Of a stretch of 23,453 nucleotides of DNA, positions 7,238-16,415 are shown one piece after another. This DNA comes from a virus. A program made the position numbers and the translations under genes. The notes under the pieces were generated by a model that was given only the letters and a program-made list of their open reading frames with translations, made no database searches and was not told where the DNA came from. The stretch spans positions 1 through 23,453 of IMG/VR virus record IMGVR_UViG_3300025849_000227; one strand, given 5' to 3'. How positions within the stretch are numbered: position 1 is the stretch's first letter; every line of letters begins with the position of its first letter.

Positions 7238-10200
7238 ATGGCAGAATTAAAGCACACTTTTCAGTCCGGAAGGATGAACAAAGACTTTGATGAAAGGTTA
7301 CTTCCAAATGGTGAATATAGAGATGCTCTAAATATTCAAATATCTTCTTCAGAAGGCTCAGATGTTGGCGCTATTGAAAACATACTAGGTAATAAAAAGT
7401 TATCTAGTATTAATTTAGAAAATGCTAAAACAATTGGAGTAATTGCCCACACTTTAAAAGATAAAATATATTGGTTTATTTGTGCAGATAATATTGATGG
7501 CATATATGAATTTGATCAACAACAAGGAACAATATTACCTATACTTATTGATAAAAAAATAACGTTATCTAAGGTATTAACTTCAATAAATGTTGAATCA
7601 AATAGTGATAATGAATTAGTACTTGATAATATATTAACAACTGAGTTAAAAGAGCTGTGTGGCGCTTTGCCATTAAACAATGATGATGAAGTATTGGTTA
7701 ACAACAACCTAGACTTAACCTGTGCAGATCCTTATATTAAACTTTCAATACCTAAAAATTCGGTATTAAGAAAAGAGAATAATAAATATGTATTTAAGAA
7801 TGTAGAGTATAATGGTCAATCTTATGGTAAGATAGATTTAAGCTTTGTGTATAGCACAGACTCTGTTTTAAATTTTTCTAAAAGCAATTTAATTACAGGT
7901 GTAAACATCATTGATGATATGTTATTCTGGACAGACAACTTAAATCCTCCAAGAAAAATAAACATCCCTACGTTTAAAAAGTTTTCTAACACTGTGTACC
8001 CAAATACGCCCGGTATTTTTAATACTCAAACAGTAGTAGTATTTGACAAAAAAGACACGAATGGAAATGTTACACAAGGTAATAGAACTTTTACTGAAGA
8101 AGATATAAAAGTAGCTAAAAAAGCCCCTTTATTTGCTCCATCTTTGCTGTTAGAAAAATTCTTAGGTAATGGAATTTATGAAATAAATAAAAAAATAAAT
8201 TTTTACCAGCAATCATCAGCTGGTGTAGCCGGACAGGGTAACAAAGTGATAGGTGTTGGTGATGATCTTACTCTATCTGGTTTAACAACATTACCTAGTT
8301 GGAGTGTTGGTAACAGTATAAGATTAACTGGAGATGAAATAAGTGGAAACGGGGAACTAAATAGCATAGGTACTTTAAAGTCTATTGGTGTGGATAGTGC
8401 TGTAATAACTATAACAAGTCAAGATAATATACCTACTATTAATGATTATTCTGTTAAACTAGAATTAATAGTAAAAGATCCTATATACGAATTGGAATTT
8501 GTTAGATTTGGATATAGATGGAAATATAAGGATGGTGAATATTCTGCATTATCTCCATTTTCAGAATCTGCTTTTATACCCGGCGAATTTGATTATGATG
8601 GTAAAGAAGCATTCAATAAAGGAATGCAAAACAACATAAGAAAAATAACATTGTCTAATTTTGATTTAGGAGACGACAATATTGAAGAAATTGAAATATT
8701 ATTTAAAGAAACAAGAAATCAAAATATATACACATTACAAGCTGTAAAAAGATTAGGTTTTTTAAACAATTATGAAATAACTAAAAAACAAATACATTCT
8801 GTATTGCCTAATGATCAATTGCTAAGGAGTTGGGATAATGTACCAAAAGTTGCTAAAGCACAAGAAGTTACAGCTAATAGGATAATATATGGTAATTACA
8901 AGCAAAACTATGATATATATAATGAACCTATTTTTGATATATATTTAGGTGCAAGAAGTGATAACTTTAAAAGATCAATAAAATCAAACAGACCATATCA
9001 AGTAGGAGTTGTTTATATGGATAGTGATAACAGACACTCTCCTGTGCTTTCAAATCAAACAGGTACAGTTTTTGTTGATAAAAATCAATCTGTTTTTGAA
9101 AACTGCTTTAACATATCTTTAAAAAACAATCCACCCGCTTGGGCAAAATATTTTAAATATTATATAAAAGACACTTCCAACGAATATTATAACTTAACAG
9201 CTGACAAATTTTACCATGATACCGAAAATGGATATAGTTATATTTCTTTTCCATCTACAGAACGAAATAAAATAACAGATAAAACTTATTTATTATTAAA
9301 AAAGCAGCACGGGGCAAATAAAGCTGTTTTAAACACTAACAATAGATATAAAGTTATTGATATATTTAATGAACCACCTGATTTTGTATCTGAAATTAAA
9401 AAACAAGTATATAGCCTTTCTAATATACAATTTGGAGCTGGATTGCAAATTGAAACCCCTAAAACAACCAAAGCTGACAATTTAACGCCTACTGAAAATA
9501 GTACAAAAATTGTTATTTTAGCCGCTAATAACGGAGATCCTGACAATACACCATTAGGTATATCTAACACAGATAAAGAACAAATTTTAAAAAATAGATA
9601 TATACAATTTCAAATAGGGGGTCAAACAAGCAGACCATATAAAATAAAAAAATTAAATTATAATAATTTATTGGTTGACGATTTAGAGCTTACTATTGAT
9701 GAGTCTTTTGGAAATGATGTAAATTTTATATATAACGCAGATGACACATTAAAAGACGGTATATCTATTAATATATTAGAAGTAAAAAACGAAAAAGGAG
9801 CAAAGCAATTTGATGGAAGATTTTTTATTAAAATTAGAACAAACGCAACTTTATTAAACTCTGAAGTTTCTTCTAATATAGTAGGAGAATATCAAAATGT
9901 AGATTCTTACCAATTAGATGGAAACCATGCCTACAAAAACAACAGACAGCGTTCTAAAAATAATGCAGACGAAAACCCGCAATATCCAATTTGGGTTGCA
10001 AGGGGTGGTTTAAAAACAAATGCGTTTACATTAGCTGGTATTAATGGAAAATTTAGTATTCAATTTGAAGAGGCTACTGTAAACCAAGATGAATCAATTA
10101 TTAAAAAATTTAGTGTTGGAACTAAATTACAATTTGGCACTGATGAAACTATTTATGAAATAAGTAAAGCTGTTTTTACTAAACTTGAACTAAATAATAA

Positions 10201-13200
10201 AAAGGAAGTATCTAAAGTGTCTTTAGAATTTGCAGACGCAGAGGGTAATAATTTACCTTTAAAAGAGGAGGTGGTGATACCACAGCAGCACGCAAAAGAA
10301 AAAGTTACATTAAATATAGTTGAATCGGTTGACGATGAAAAAGCTTTTTTTACTAAGAATCCAGCAATATTCGAAACAGAACCATTAGAATCTATTACAG
10401 AGCTTGATCTTTATTTTGAAACAGAAAAAGCATATCCAATTAGTGAACATGGCAAAGTGCAATCATTAAAATGGTATAATACTTTTTGTTTTAAAAATGG
10501 GGTTGAATCTAATAGAATTAGAGATGATTTTAATAATATTTATATAAGCACTGGTATTAAGGCTTCTGCTACTTTATCAGAACAATTTAAAGAAGAACAC
10601 AAGTTTAATGGATTAATTTGGTCTGGAATTGTTAATTCAAGAACAGGCATTAACAAATCAAATGAGTTTAATCAAGCTAATACAATAACTAAAGATTTAT
10701 TACCATCATATGGTAGTATTCAATTACTAGACGCATGGGACGATCAAATAATTATTCTTTGTGAAGATAAAATTGTTAGAGCTTATGCTGATAAGGATAT
10801 ATTATATAATGCAGATGGTAATCCAAACGTAGTAGCAACTAATAGAGTAATTGGAGCAATACAGCCTTATTCAGGAGAATATGGTATATCAAACAATCCA
10901 GAGTCTTATGCTAAATATGGCTTTAGAGCTTATTTTACTGATAAAATGCGTGGAGAAGTGTTAAGGTTATCAAGAGATGGTCTTACTCCTATTAGTAAAT
11001 TAAATATGTCTTCTTTTTTTAAAGATAGGTTTTTTAGCAAAGGCTGTTATAACTCAAATACAGAGTTAACTGATATTCTTGGATCTTACGATAATTACAA
11101 TGATTTGTATAACGTTTCTTTTGCAAATCAAGATACGGTTTGTTTTGATGAAAATGTTAGCGGGTGGGTAACACGAAAATCTTTTGTTCCAGAAAATGCA
11201 ATTTCCTTAAATAATAAGTATTATACATTTGTAAATGGAGAACTTTGGGAACAAGACACTAAGGATGTTCCTTATAATAATTTTTATGATACACAATATA
11301 ATTCTTTAGTTGAGCTAGAAATTAATGATAACCCTTCAGTTATTAAAAACTATAAAACACTAAGTTATGAAGGAAGCTCGGGATGGACAGCAAATATTGT
11401 AACTGATCAGCAAAAATCAAATGATTTTGCGTTTATTCCTAAAGAAAACAAATACTTTACTAATATTCCAGGAGAAGTAAGAACTATTGAAAATGTTGAC
11501 CCTAAAAATTTTAACTTTCAAGGGGTTGGGCAAGCTTTATCTATAAGCGCAATTAGTGCAGCAAATAATACAAACATTACTTTTGATATATCTCCTAGTG
11601 AGACTACATCGTATAAATCATCGCCCAAGATTTTAACAAATACTCCTGGAGCAAAACTGCCTTCAACTGTTGATATAAAAATATTTTCAAAAAATAACTA
11701 TACTTTAGATGCAAGCAAGTTTAATTTAAAAAATGTTATTGCAACTAATGATGGTGAAGACGTTATTTTAACTTACACACATGGTTTAAAAATTCAACCT
11801 TCTGCAAATAAAAGTATAAACTTGGAATTATGCAAAATTAATTTTGCATCTAAAAAAGATATATCAACAACAGGTAACTATGTTTTGAGTGGTAATAATT
11901 ATACAACAACCAAGGGCAGCGGAAATTATTCTGTTATTGGTAATACTAACGTAATAAAAAATATTACCTCAAGAACAATAACTCCTGCTGATGGTTGGAC
12001 AATAACAGAGGCTGATATTGCTATTGACAATCCTAATATATTAATAACAAAACAAACAAATAAAGACGGGAGTATAACGTTATTTGAAAAAATAATTATA
12101 GGGGAAGGTAGTGAAACAAATATAAATTATACAATAACAGTAAACCCTAAAGAAGAAGTAGTCAAAACCAAAACAATACTTTACTACGATTTAGATGAGT
12201 CTAACGTAACACCTAATAACAATATTAGATTATTAGAAGTTTATGGTGATCCTGGTGCTGAATTTGCTTATATATTAACGGATACTTCTGGAGAAATTAA
12301 AAAAGAAATTAAACTTACAATGCCCAATTCTGGTGTTTATGAGGACACTTTAATTTTTCCAACCGGTACAACAGACGAAACGTTTAATGTTAAAATAAGC
12401 TCAGGAGACGGGACGGTTTTAAGTTCAGATATTGTAGATGCGGTAATATACAGAAAAGCTAAAGCAGCACTATCTTTTACTTTCATATCACAATTTAATG
12501 ATGTTGTAAGTAACAAGGTAACGCTAAAAGGTTTTACAGGTGATGTAATTAGATCCTCTTTTTCTCAAATTATACAACTTCCTACAGCGGTTTACACGCT
12601 TCAAAGACAACCCCAAAAATCTGATATTGTTTTTGATTTAGCTGGAGATAATATTAATATTTATAATCTTAATGCAGTATTAGATGATGTTGCTGATACT
12701 TTGACCATTACAGGTGAAATTGAAGTTGACAATATAATTGAAAACAATAAAGGTATATTAACCTTAGATAGTATTATAAATGAACAAATAACATTAACTA
12801 TTGATTTTTCAAATATAACAACCAACTCATTAGCTACAACAAATTATTCATGGGATCCAAATCCAACAACACATACAATAACAGGTGGTAAAAAACTACC
12901 TGCTGAAATATTAAATAGTTATAATTTTACTTTAACTCCAACGGCAGGTTATAGATTTTTAAATTCTATAACCAATGAAAGTTTTGTTTTAGTCAATGCT
13001 TCTAATAATAATGTGTTGAGTACTTATGCAAATAATAATGAATTAACATTAAGTATTGATGATGATGGATTAAAAATAGGTTTTGATACATTAAAATTCA
13101 ATCTTCCTGATTCAACACAAACAATAACTATAAGACCAACAGCGCAAATATCAGAATTAATTACTATTGACTCTTCATATAGCTTATTATACGTTCCTTT

Positions 13201-15268
13201 AGATAGTGAGGATAGACTATTCGCAAATAAACTTATACTAGGTGAGCTAACGGATGCTTCTAATCAAAACTTTTTATTCCAAAAAATATTTAAAATTGAT
13301 AGAAAAGTTTCTCAAAATGAAGATTACACTAAAATATTTTCAACAACTGGTCACACAATTAATTTATTAGATAACGAGCTTTCTTTAGCTACGGCGGGAA
13401 CATACACGGATATAAATGGTAATAGTAAAACAATAACTAGTAACATAGAAATTAATAATAATAAAACGGAATTAACTTTAAATATACTTGCCAATATAAA
13501 TGCTAATCCTGAAAAGGCTTTAGGTAGAGTAGAGTTTGATTTAGCAACAGAAGAGTCATATCAAGTTATTGAATTGCAAAAAGGTGATTGTTTCTCTACA
13601 TCATCTTCGTTCAATGCTAGATTGTTTAATATTGATCCTTTAAATGCAGACCCTGCCATAGGTGGTTATTTAACAAAATACACCTCATCTGAAGAAGGAG
13701 TAAGTAATGGGGAAGTAGAATTAGAAAATACTTATAAAATAGTTGGAACAGGTTATTTAATTAAAACAACAAAATCGGATCCATTTAGTGTGGATGTAAT
13801 AAAAGACATTGAAGAATGTAATCTTGATCAAGACGGTGATGGTGTTAATGATGATTTAGACGCATTCCCATTTGATCCTACTGAATCTTCTGATAATGAT
13901 AAAGATGGGATAGGAGATAATGCAGATCCAGATGATGATAATGACGGATGGTCTGATGCAGAAGAAAAAGCATATGGTACAGACCCTAAGGATCCTAATA
14001 ATAAACCTTTAGATACAGATGGTGATGGAACGACTGATTCATTTGACACAGATGATGACAATGATGGGTGGAGTGATACAAAAGAAGGCACATATGGCAC
14101 AGACCCACAGGATGCAAACAGTAAACCTTTAGACACAGACGGTGATGGAAATCCAGATTCAGCTGACACGGATGATGATGGGGATGGAATTAGCGATATT
14201 GATGAAATAGCCGCGGGAAGTGATCCACTCGATGCTAATAGTAAGCCACCCGCGGACACAGATGGAGATGGGATTATTGATAGCGAAGACTTAGACCCAA
14301 CTAGGCCAAGTATAAGCAGTGCAAATGATTTTTCATTTAACACTGACCATTATAGTGATAGTAGTTACAGCCCTAGAAGCAATGGTCAAGTAAGATATTA
14401 CTACAGAGGGGCTAGTTCTGGGTATATAATACCAAGATTAAACAGGTTGCCTCAAGGCATAGGTATTAGTCTTTTAACTTGGAAGGCTAGAACGGTAAAT
14501 GCACCTTGGGTAAATATTAAAAACACAACAGGACAAGTTATCGAAGATGATAAAATTCAAGATAAAAAAATATTCACAGAAGGTGATAGTGTTAATTTTA
14601 ATATTTCTGAATTAACTTCTGAAGACGATAGAGAAGGCAAAATTGCCGTAGATTTTTATTATCAAAATAAATTTATTCTAACAATAGAAGAAGACATAGA
14701 CCAAAAAGCTGCTGTTTTTACCCCTACCGCTTTAACAAGTGGAGAGGATCTACCCACTCCAACTTCAGCAAATATAGATCAAAGTTCTAAAGCATGCCAG
14801 GCTATTTTAAGACCAAGTGCTGGAGGTAAAACTTTTCCTCAAATATTAGAATATGATTTAGGATCAGGCACTGGAACTATAAATATGTATTTTAACGCAG
14901 TGCTTAAACCTGATAGATTTGTTGTTGTTTATGATGGTGAAATAAAAATTGACACTGGGTATATAACAAGACATAGAGACGGTTATGCACAAGGTGACAT
15001 AAATCTTGCTTTAGATGCAAAAAGTATTACTAGAACAAATGTAAGATCCCAAGTTTCTGCTTCGGGTAATAGTGCAAGACCTATTGTGGATGGGGTAAAA
15101 AGAAATATTGCTGGAACAGATGTTCATTGGACATGGGAAAAAAGATCAAGTGTTTCAAAAGCATATGTATATGTTTATGCTCCACTAACAGGAACAAACT
15201 GGGAGGTAGCAATGTCTTGTCCTAATGAAGACATAGAGCTTACTTTTTACAAAGCCACATCGGGATAA
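7238..15268 (+). CDS. Giant tail hub / stabilisation protein fused to a fibre-like arm
   Basis: A 2676-residue single chain, far larger than a usual short-tail hub protein. Residues 8-52 (GRMNKDFDERLLPNGEYRDALNIQ, then VGAIENILGN) and 1210-1440 (PYSGEYGISNN, FTDKMRGEVLRLSRDGLTPIS, ILGSYDNYNDLYN, TLSYEGSSGW) match what I recall of phage stabilisation/hub proteins (T7 gp12 or P22 gp10 role). From about 1445 the chain is Asn/Thr/Ile-rich and beta-like, with a probable Ig-like unit at 1650-1735 (EVYGDPGAEFAYIL). Residues 2197-2357 are a thrombospondin type 3-like calcium-binding array. The final 120 residues contain YDLGSGTGTINMYFN (2539-2553), DTGYI (2572-2576) and APLTGTNWEVAMSCP, a distal beta domain I recall in marine phage fibre proteins. 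The likely role is tail hub plus host-surface contact. There is no frameshift or internal stop. Confidence 0.75.
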   Translation: MAELKHTFQSGRMNKDFDERLLPNGEYRDALNIQISSSEGSDVGAIENILGNKKLSSINLENAKTIGVIAHTLKDKIYWFICADNIDGIYEFDQQQGTILPILIDKKITLSKVLTSINVESNSDNELVLDNILTTELKELCGALPLNNDDEVLVNNNLDLTCADPYIKLSIPKNSVLRKENNKYVFKNVEYNGQSYGKIDLSFVYSTDSVLNFSKSNLITGVNIIDDMLFWTDNLNPPRKINIPTFKKFSNTVYPNTPGIFNTQTVVVFDKKDTNGNVTQGNRTFTEEDIKVAKKAPLFAPSLLLEKFLGNGIYEINKKINFYQQSSAGVAGQGNKVIGVGDDLTLSGLTTLPSWSVGNSIRLTGDEISGNGELNSIGTLKSIGVDSAVITITSQDNIPTINDYSVKLELIVKDPIYELEFVRFGYRWKYKDGEYSALSPFSESAFIPGEFDYDGKEAFNKGMQNNIRKITLSNFDLGDDNIEEIEILFKETRNQNIYTLQAVKRLGFLNNYEITKKQIHSVLPNDQLLRSWDNVPKVAKAQEVTANRIIYGNYKQNYDIYNEPIFDIYLGARSDNFKRSIKSNRPYQVGVVYMDSDNRHSPVLSNQTGTVFVDKNQSVFENCFNISLKNNPPAWAKYFKYYIKDTSNEYYNLTADKFYHDTENGYSYISFPSTERNKITDKTYLLLKKQHGANKAVLNTNNRYKVIDIFNEPPDFVSEIKKQVYSLSNIQFGAGLQIETPKTTKADNLTPTENSTKIVILAANNGDPDNTPLGISNTDKEQILKNRYIQFQIGGQTSRPYKIKKLNYNNLLVDDLELTIDESFGNDVNFIYNADDTLKDGISINILEVKNEKGAKQFDGRFFIKIRTNATLLNSEVSSNIVGEYQNVDSYQLDGNHAYKNNRQRSKNNADENPQYPIWVARGGLKTNAFTLAGINGKFSIQFEEATVNQDESIIKKFSVGTKLQFGTDETIYEISKAVFTKLELNNKKEVSKVSLEFADAEGNNLPLKEEVVIPQQHAKEKVTLNIVESVDDEKAFFTKNPAIFETEPLESITELDLYFETEKAYPISEHGKVQSLKWYNTFCFKNGVESNRIRDDFNNIYISTGIKASATLSEQFKEEHKFNGLIWSGIVNSRTGINKSNEFNQANTITKDLLPSYGSIQLLDAWDDQIIILCEDKIVRAYADKDILYNADGNPNVVATNRVIGAIQPYSGEYGISNNPESYAKYGFRAYFTDKMRGEVLRLSRDGLTPISKLNMSSFFKDRFFSKGCYNSNTELTDILGSYDNYNDLYNVSFANQDTVCFDENVSGWVTRKSFVPENAISLNNKYYTFVNGELWEQDTKDVPYNNFYDTQYNSLVELEINDNPSVIKNYKTLSYEGSSGWTANIVTDQQKSNDFAFIPKENKYFTNIPGEVRTIENVDPKNFNFQGVGQALSISAISAANNTNITFDISPSETTSYKSSPKILTNTPGAKLPSTVDIKIFSKNNYTLDASKFNLKNVIATNDGEDVILTYTHGLKIQPSANKSINLELCKINFASKKDISTTGNYVLSGNNYTTTKGSGNYSVIGNTNVIKNITSRTITPADGWTITEADIAIDNPNILITKQTNKDGSITLFEKIIIGEGSETNINYTITVNPKEEVVKTKTILYYDLDESNVTPNNNIRLLEVYGDPGAEFAYILTDTSGEIKKEIKLTMPNSGVYEDTLIFPTGTTDETFNVKISSGDGTVLSSDIVDAVIYRKAKAALSFTFISQFNDVVSNKVTLKGFTGDVIRSSFSQIIQLPTAVYTLQRQPQKSDIVFDLAGDNINIYNLNAVLDDVADTLTITGEIEVDNIIENNKGILTLDSIINEQITLTIDFSNITTNSLATTNYSWDPNPTTHTITGGKKLPAEILNSYNFTLTPTAGYRFLNSITNESFVLVNASNNNVLSTYANNNELTLSIDDDGLKIGFDTLKFNLPDSTQTITIRPTAQISELITIDSSYSLLYVPLDSEDRLFANKLILGELTDASNQNFLFQKIFKIDRKVSQNEDYTKIFSTTGHTINLLDNELSLATAGTYTDINGNSKTITSNIEINNNKTELTLNILANINANPEKALGRVEFDLATEESYQVIELQKGDCFSTSSSFNARLFNIDPLNADPAIGGYLTKYTSSEEGVSNGEVELENTYKIVGTGYLIKTTKSDPFSVDVIKDIEECNLDQDGDGVNDDLDAFPFDPTESSDNDKDGIGDNADPDDDNDGWSDAEEKAYGTDPKDPNNKPLDTDGDGTTDSFDTDDDNDGWSDTKEGTYGTDPQDANSKPLDTDGDGNPDSADTDDDGDGISDIDEIAAGSDPLDANSKPPADTDGDGIIDSEDLDPTRPSISSANDFSFNTDHYSDSSYSPRSNGQVRYYYRGASSGYIIPRLNRLPQGIGISLLTWKARTVNAPWVNIKNTTGQVIEDDKIQDKKIFTEGDSVNFNISELTSEDDREGKIAVDFYYQNKFILTIEEDIDQKAAVFTPTALTSGEDLPTPTSANIDQSSKACQAILRPSAGGKTFPQILEYDLGSGTGTINMYFNAVLKPDRFVVVYDGEIKIDTGYITRHRDGYAQGDINLALDAKSITRTNVRSQVSASGNSARPIVDGVKRNIAGTDVHWTWEKRSSVSKAYVYVYAPLTGTNWEVAMSCPNEDIELTFYKATSG
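13931..14290 (+). repeat. Three tandem 120-base units coding calcium-binding TSP3-like repeats
   Basis: Units begin at 13931, 14051 and 14171, each opening with GATGATGA and each exactly 120 bases (40 residues, D2232 onwards). Every unit codes DDDNDG-type or DDDGDG acid clusters, then an amphipathic segment, then a GTDP/GSDP turn, then DTDGDG. Units 1 and 2 are the most alike, including the phrase KPLDTDGDG; unit 3 has drifted. The spacing of aspartates is that of thrombospondin type 3 repeats, known to bind Ca2+ and stiffen extended proteins. Related acidic sequence without the full 40-residue spacing precedes the array from 13826, and a degenerate tail runs to 14308. Confidence 0.85.
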
Positions 15269-15283
15269 ATAAATAATATAAAA

Positions 15284-15607
15284 ATGGCAGATATAACAAT
15301 AACATTTACAAATACAATAAACCAATCTTTACAGGTTGGTGATATTGTTTATTTTAAACATAATGATGATGTAGCTGAGCTAGGCTTATGCACATCTATA
15401 TCAGTCGATAGATTAAGCATAGTAGCTGATATGCCTGATACTAACATTAGACCAGAAGCTGGTGATTACTTTATGTTTGGTAAAAATAACGTAATAAATA
15501 GTAATGGCTTAATAGGCTACCATGCAACTGTTAAGTTAACAAATAACGCGACTGACTTTAAAGAGTTGTTTGCGGTAAATTCAGAAATAAATATAAGCAG
15601 TAATTAA
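15284..15607 (+). CDS. Small beta-rich virion protein, function unknown
   Basis: A 107-residue protein in the gap between the hub/fibre gene and the ejection protein genes. The sequence alternates short strands and turns (ITFTNTINQSLQVGDIVYF, LSIVADMP) and contains DYFMFGKNNVINSNGLIGYHATV, a stretch I recall from small conserved proteins of marine phages. No membrane segment, signal peptide or catalytic motif is visible. A small beta-barrel or beta-sandwich fold is an inference from the pattern. The start lies 15 bases after the hub stop, with an all-A/T leader, and the next gene starts two bases after its stop. Position suggests a small tail or internal virion part, perhaps a fibre attachment piece. 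Confidence 0.6.
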   Translation: MADITITFTNTINQSLQVGDIVYFKHNDDVAELGLCTSISVDRLSIVADMPDTNIRPEAGDYFMFGKNNVINSNGLIGYHATVKLTNNATDFKELFAVNSEINISSN

Positions 15608-15609
15608 TT

Positions 15610-16404
15610 ATGAGCAATGGAATAAGAAAACCTGTACAAACTGTAGCTTCTGCTGGTTTTAATCCTGCGGGGTTACAACCTTTTGAAACTACTGGTCCAA
15701 CGGCAATGAGTGGAGCAAATATCAATGCAGCTCTTAAGGGGCCCGCTAGCTTAGGCAACCCTCAAAGTGGGATTGGAAAAGCAATTTCAGGCACCGCTCA
15801 AAATGATGCTGGGGCTTTTGGCCAAATTGCTGAAGGATTAGCTGGCATAGCTGGAGGGATTGTTGGTGGAAGAGCTAGAAGACAAGAACAAAGAGCTGCA
15901 AGAGCTGAATTACAACAAAGACAAAGAGAATATGAATCTTTTGAGTTTCAAGATCCGAGTGCTGGTATGACAAATCCTTATGAAGATTTAACAGTAAATC
16001 AACAACAAGCACAGTTTGCTTCTCAACAACAACAGCAAGGTTTATCATCCACATTGTCTGGACTACAAAGCGCGGCTGGTGGGTCTGGAATTGGTGCTTT
16101 AGCTCAAACCTTAGCGGCACAACAATCACAAAATTTACAGGCATCATCCGCTAGTATTGGTCAACAAGAGCGAGCTAATCAAATAGCTAGAGCAAGCGGG
16201 CAACAAAATTTAGAGGCGCAAAGATCTGCTGGGCAACAATATGTACAGCAACAAGAGTTTGGCAGAACAGAGCAAATGTACAACGTATCTGCAGCAAGAA
16301 AAGCAGCGGCTGATGCGGCTAGAAAACAAGCTACTGAAGGTTTAGTTGGAGGAGTTGGAAATTTAGCTGTTGGGGCGGGCAGAATGTTAGCCGGCGGACT
16401 TTAA
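15610..16404 (+). CDS. Small internal virion (ejection) protein, T7 gp14-like role
   Basis: A 264-residue Ala/Gln/Gly-rich protein, probably packed in the head and released into the host envelope with the DNA. Two glycine-zipper hydrophobic stretches are visible: 70-87 (FGQIAEGLAGIAGGIVGG) and the last 23 residues (GLVGGVGNLAVGAG, then MLAGGL). Between them lies a long polar helix rich in Gln (RARRQEQRAARAELQQRQRE, then QQQ runs). A basic cluster follows the first hydrophobic stretch directly, as in membrane-inserting peptides. It is the first of three consecutive long helical genes, the same order as T7 gp14, gp15 and gp16. I infer the role from composition and order; no enzymatic motif is present. 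Confidence 0.66.
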   Translation: MSNGIRKPVQTVASAGFNPAGLQPFETTGPTAMSGANINAALKGPASLGNPQSGIGKAISGTAQNDAGAFGQIAEGLAGIAGGIVGGRARRQEQRAARAELQQRQREYESFEFQDPSAGMTNPYEDLTVNQQQAQFASQQQQQGLSSTLSGLQSAAGGSGIGALAQTLAAQQSQNLQASSASIGQQERANQIARASGQQNLEAQRSAGQQYVQQQEFGRTEQMYNVSAARKAAADAARKQATEGLVGGVGNLAVGAGRMLAGGL

Positions 16405-16415
16405 AATAAAATATT

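Noticed and set aside
13931-14290. CRISPR array
   Set aside because: The 120-base units are contiguous, in frame and coding, with no separate spacers or short palindromic repeat.
13826-14308. DTDGDG clusters as an RNA polymerase catalytic motif of crAss-like giant proteins
   Set aside because: The motif recurs every 40 residues with the aspartate spacing of calcium-binding repeats, and no other polymerase motif was seen.
13828-14343. 171-residue open frame on the - strand
   Set aside because: It is the antisense of the Asp-rich GAT/GAC repeats, giving Ser/Pro/Leu low-complexity sequence with no leader; stops are simply rare opposite such codons.
15558-16147. Two - strand open frames opposite the small ejection gene
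   Set aside because: They mirror the Ala/Gln-rich coding sequence, overlap a well-supported gene and lack leaders.
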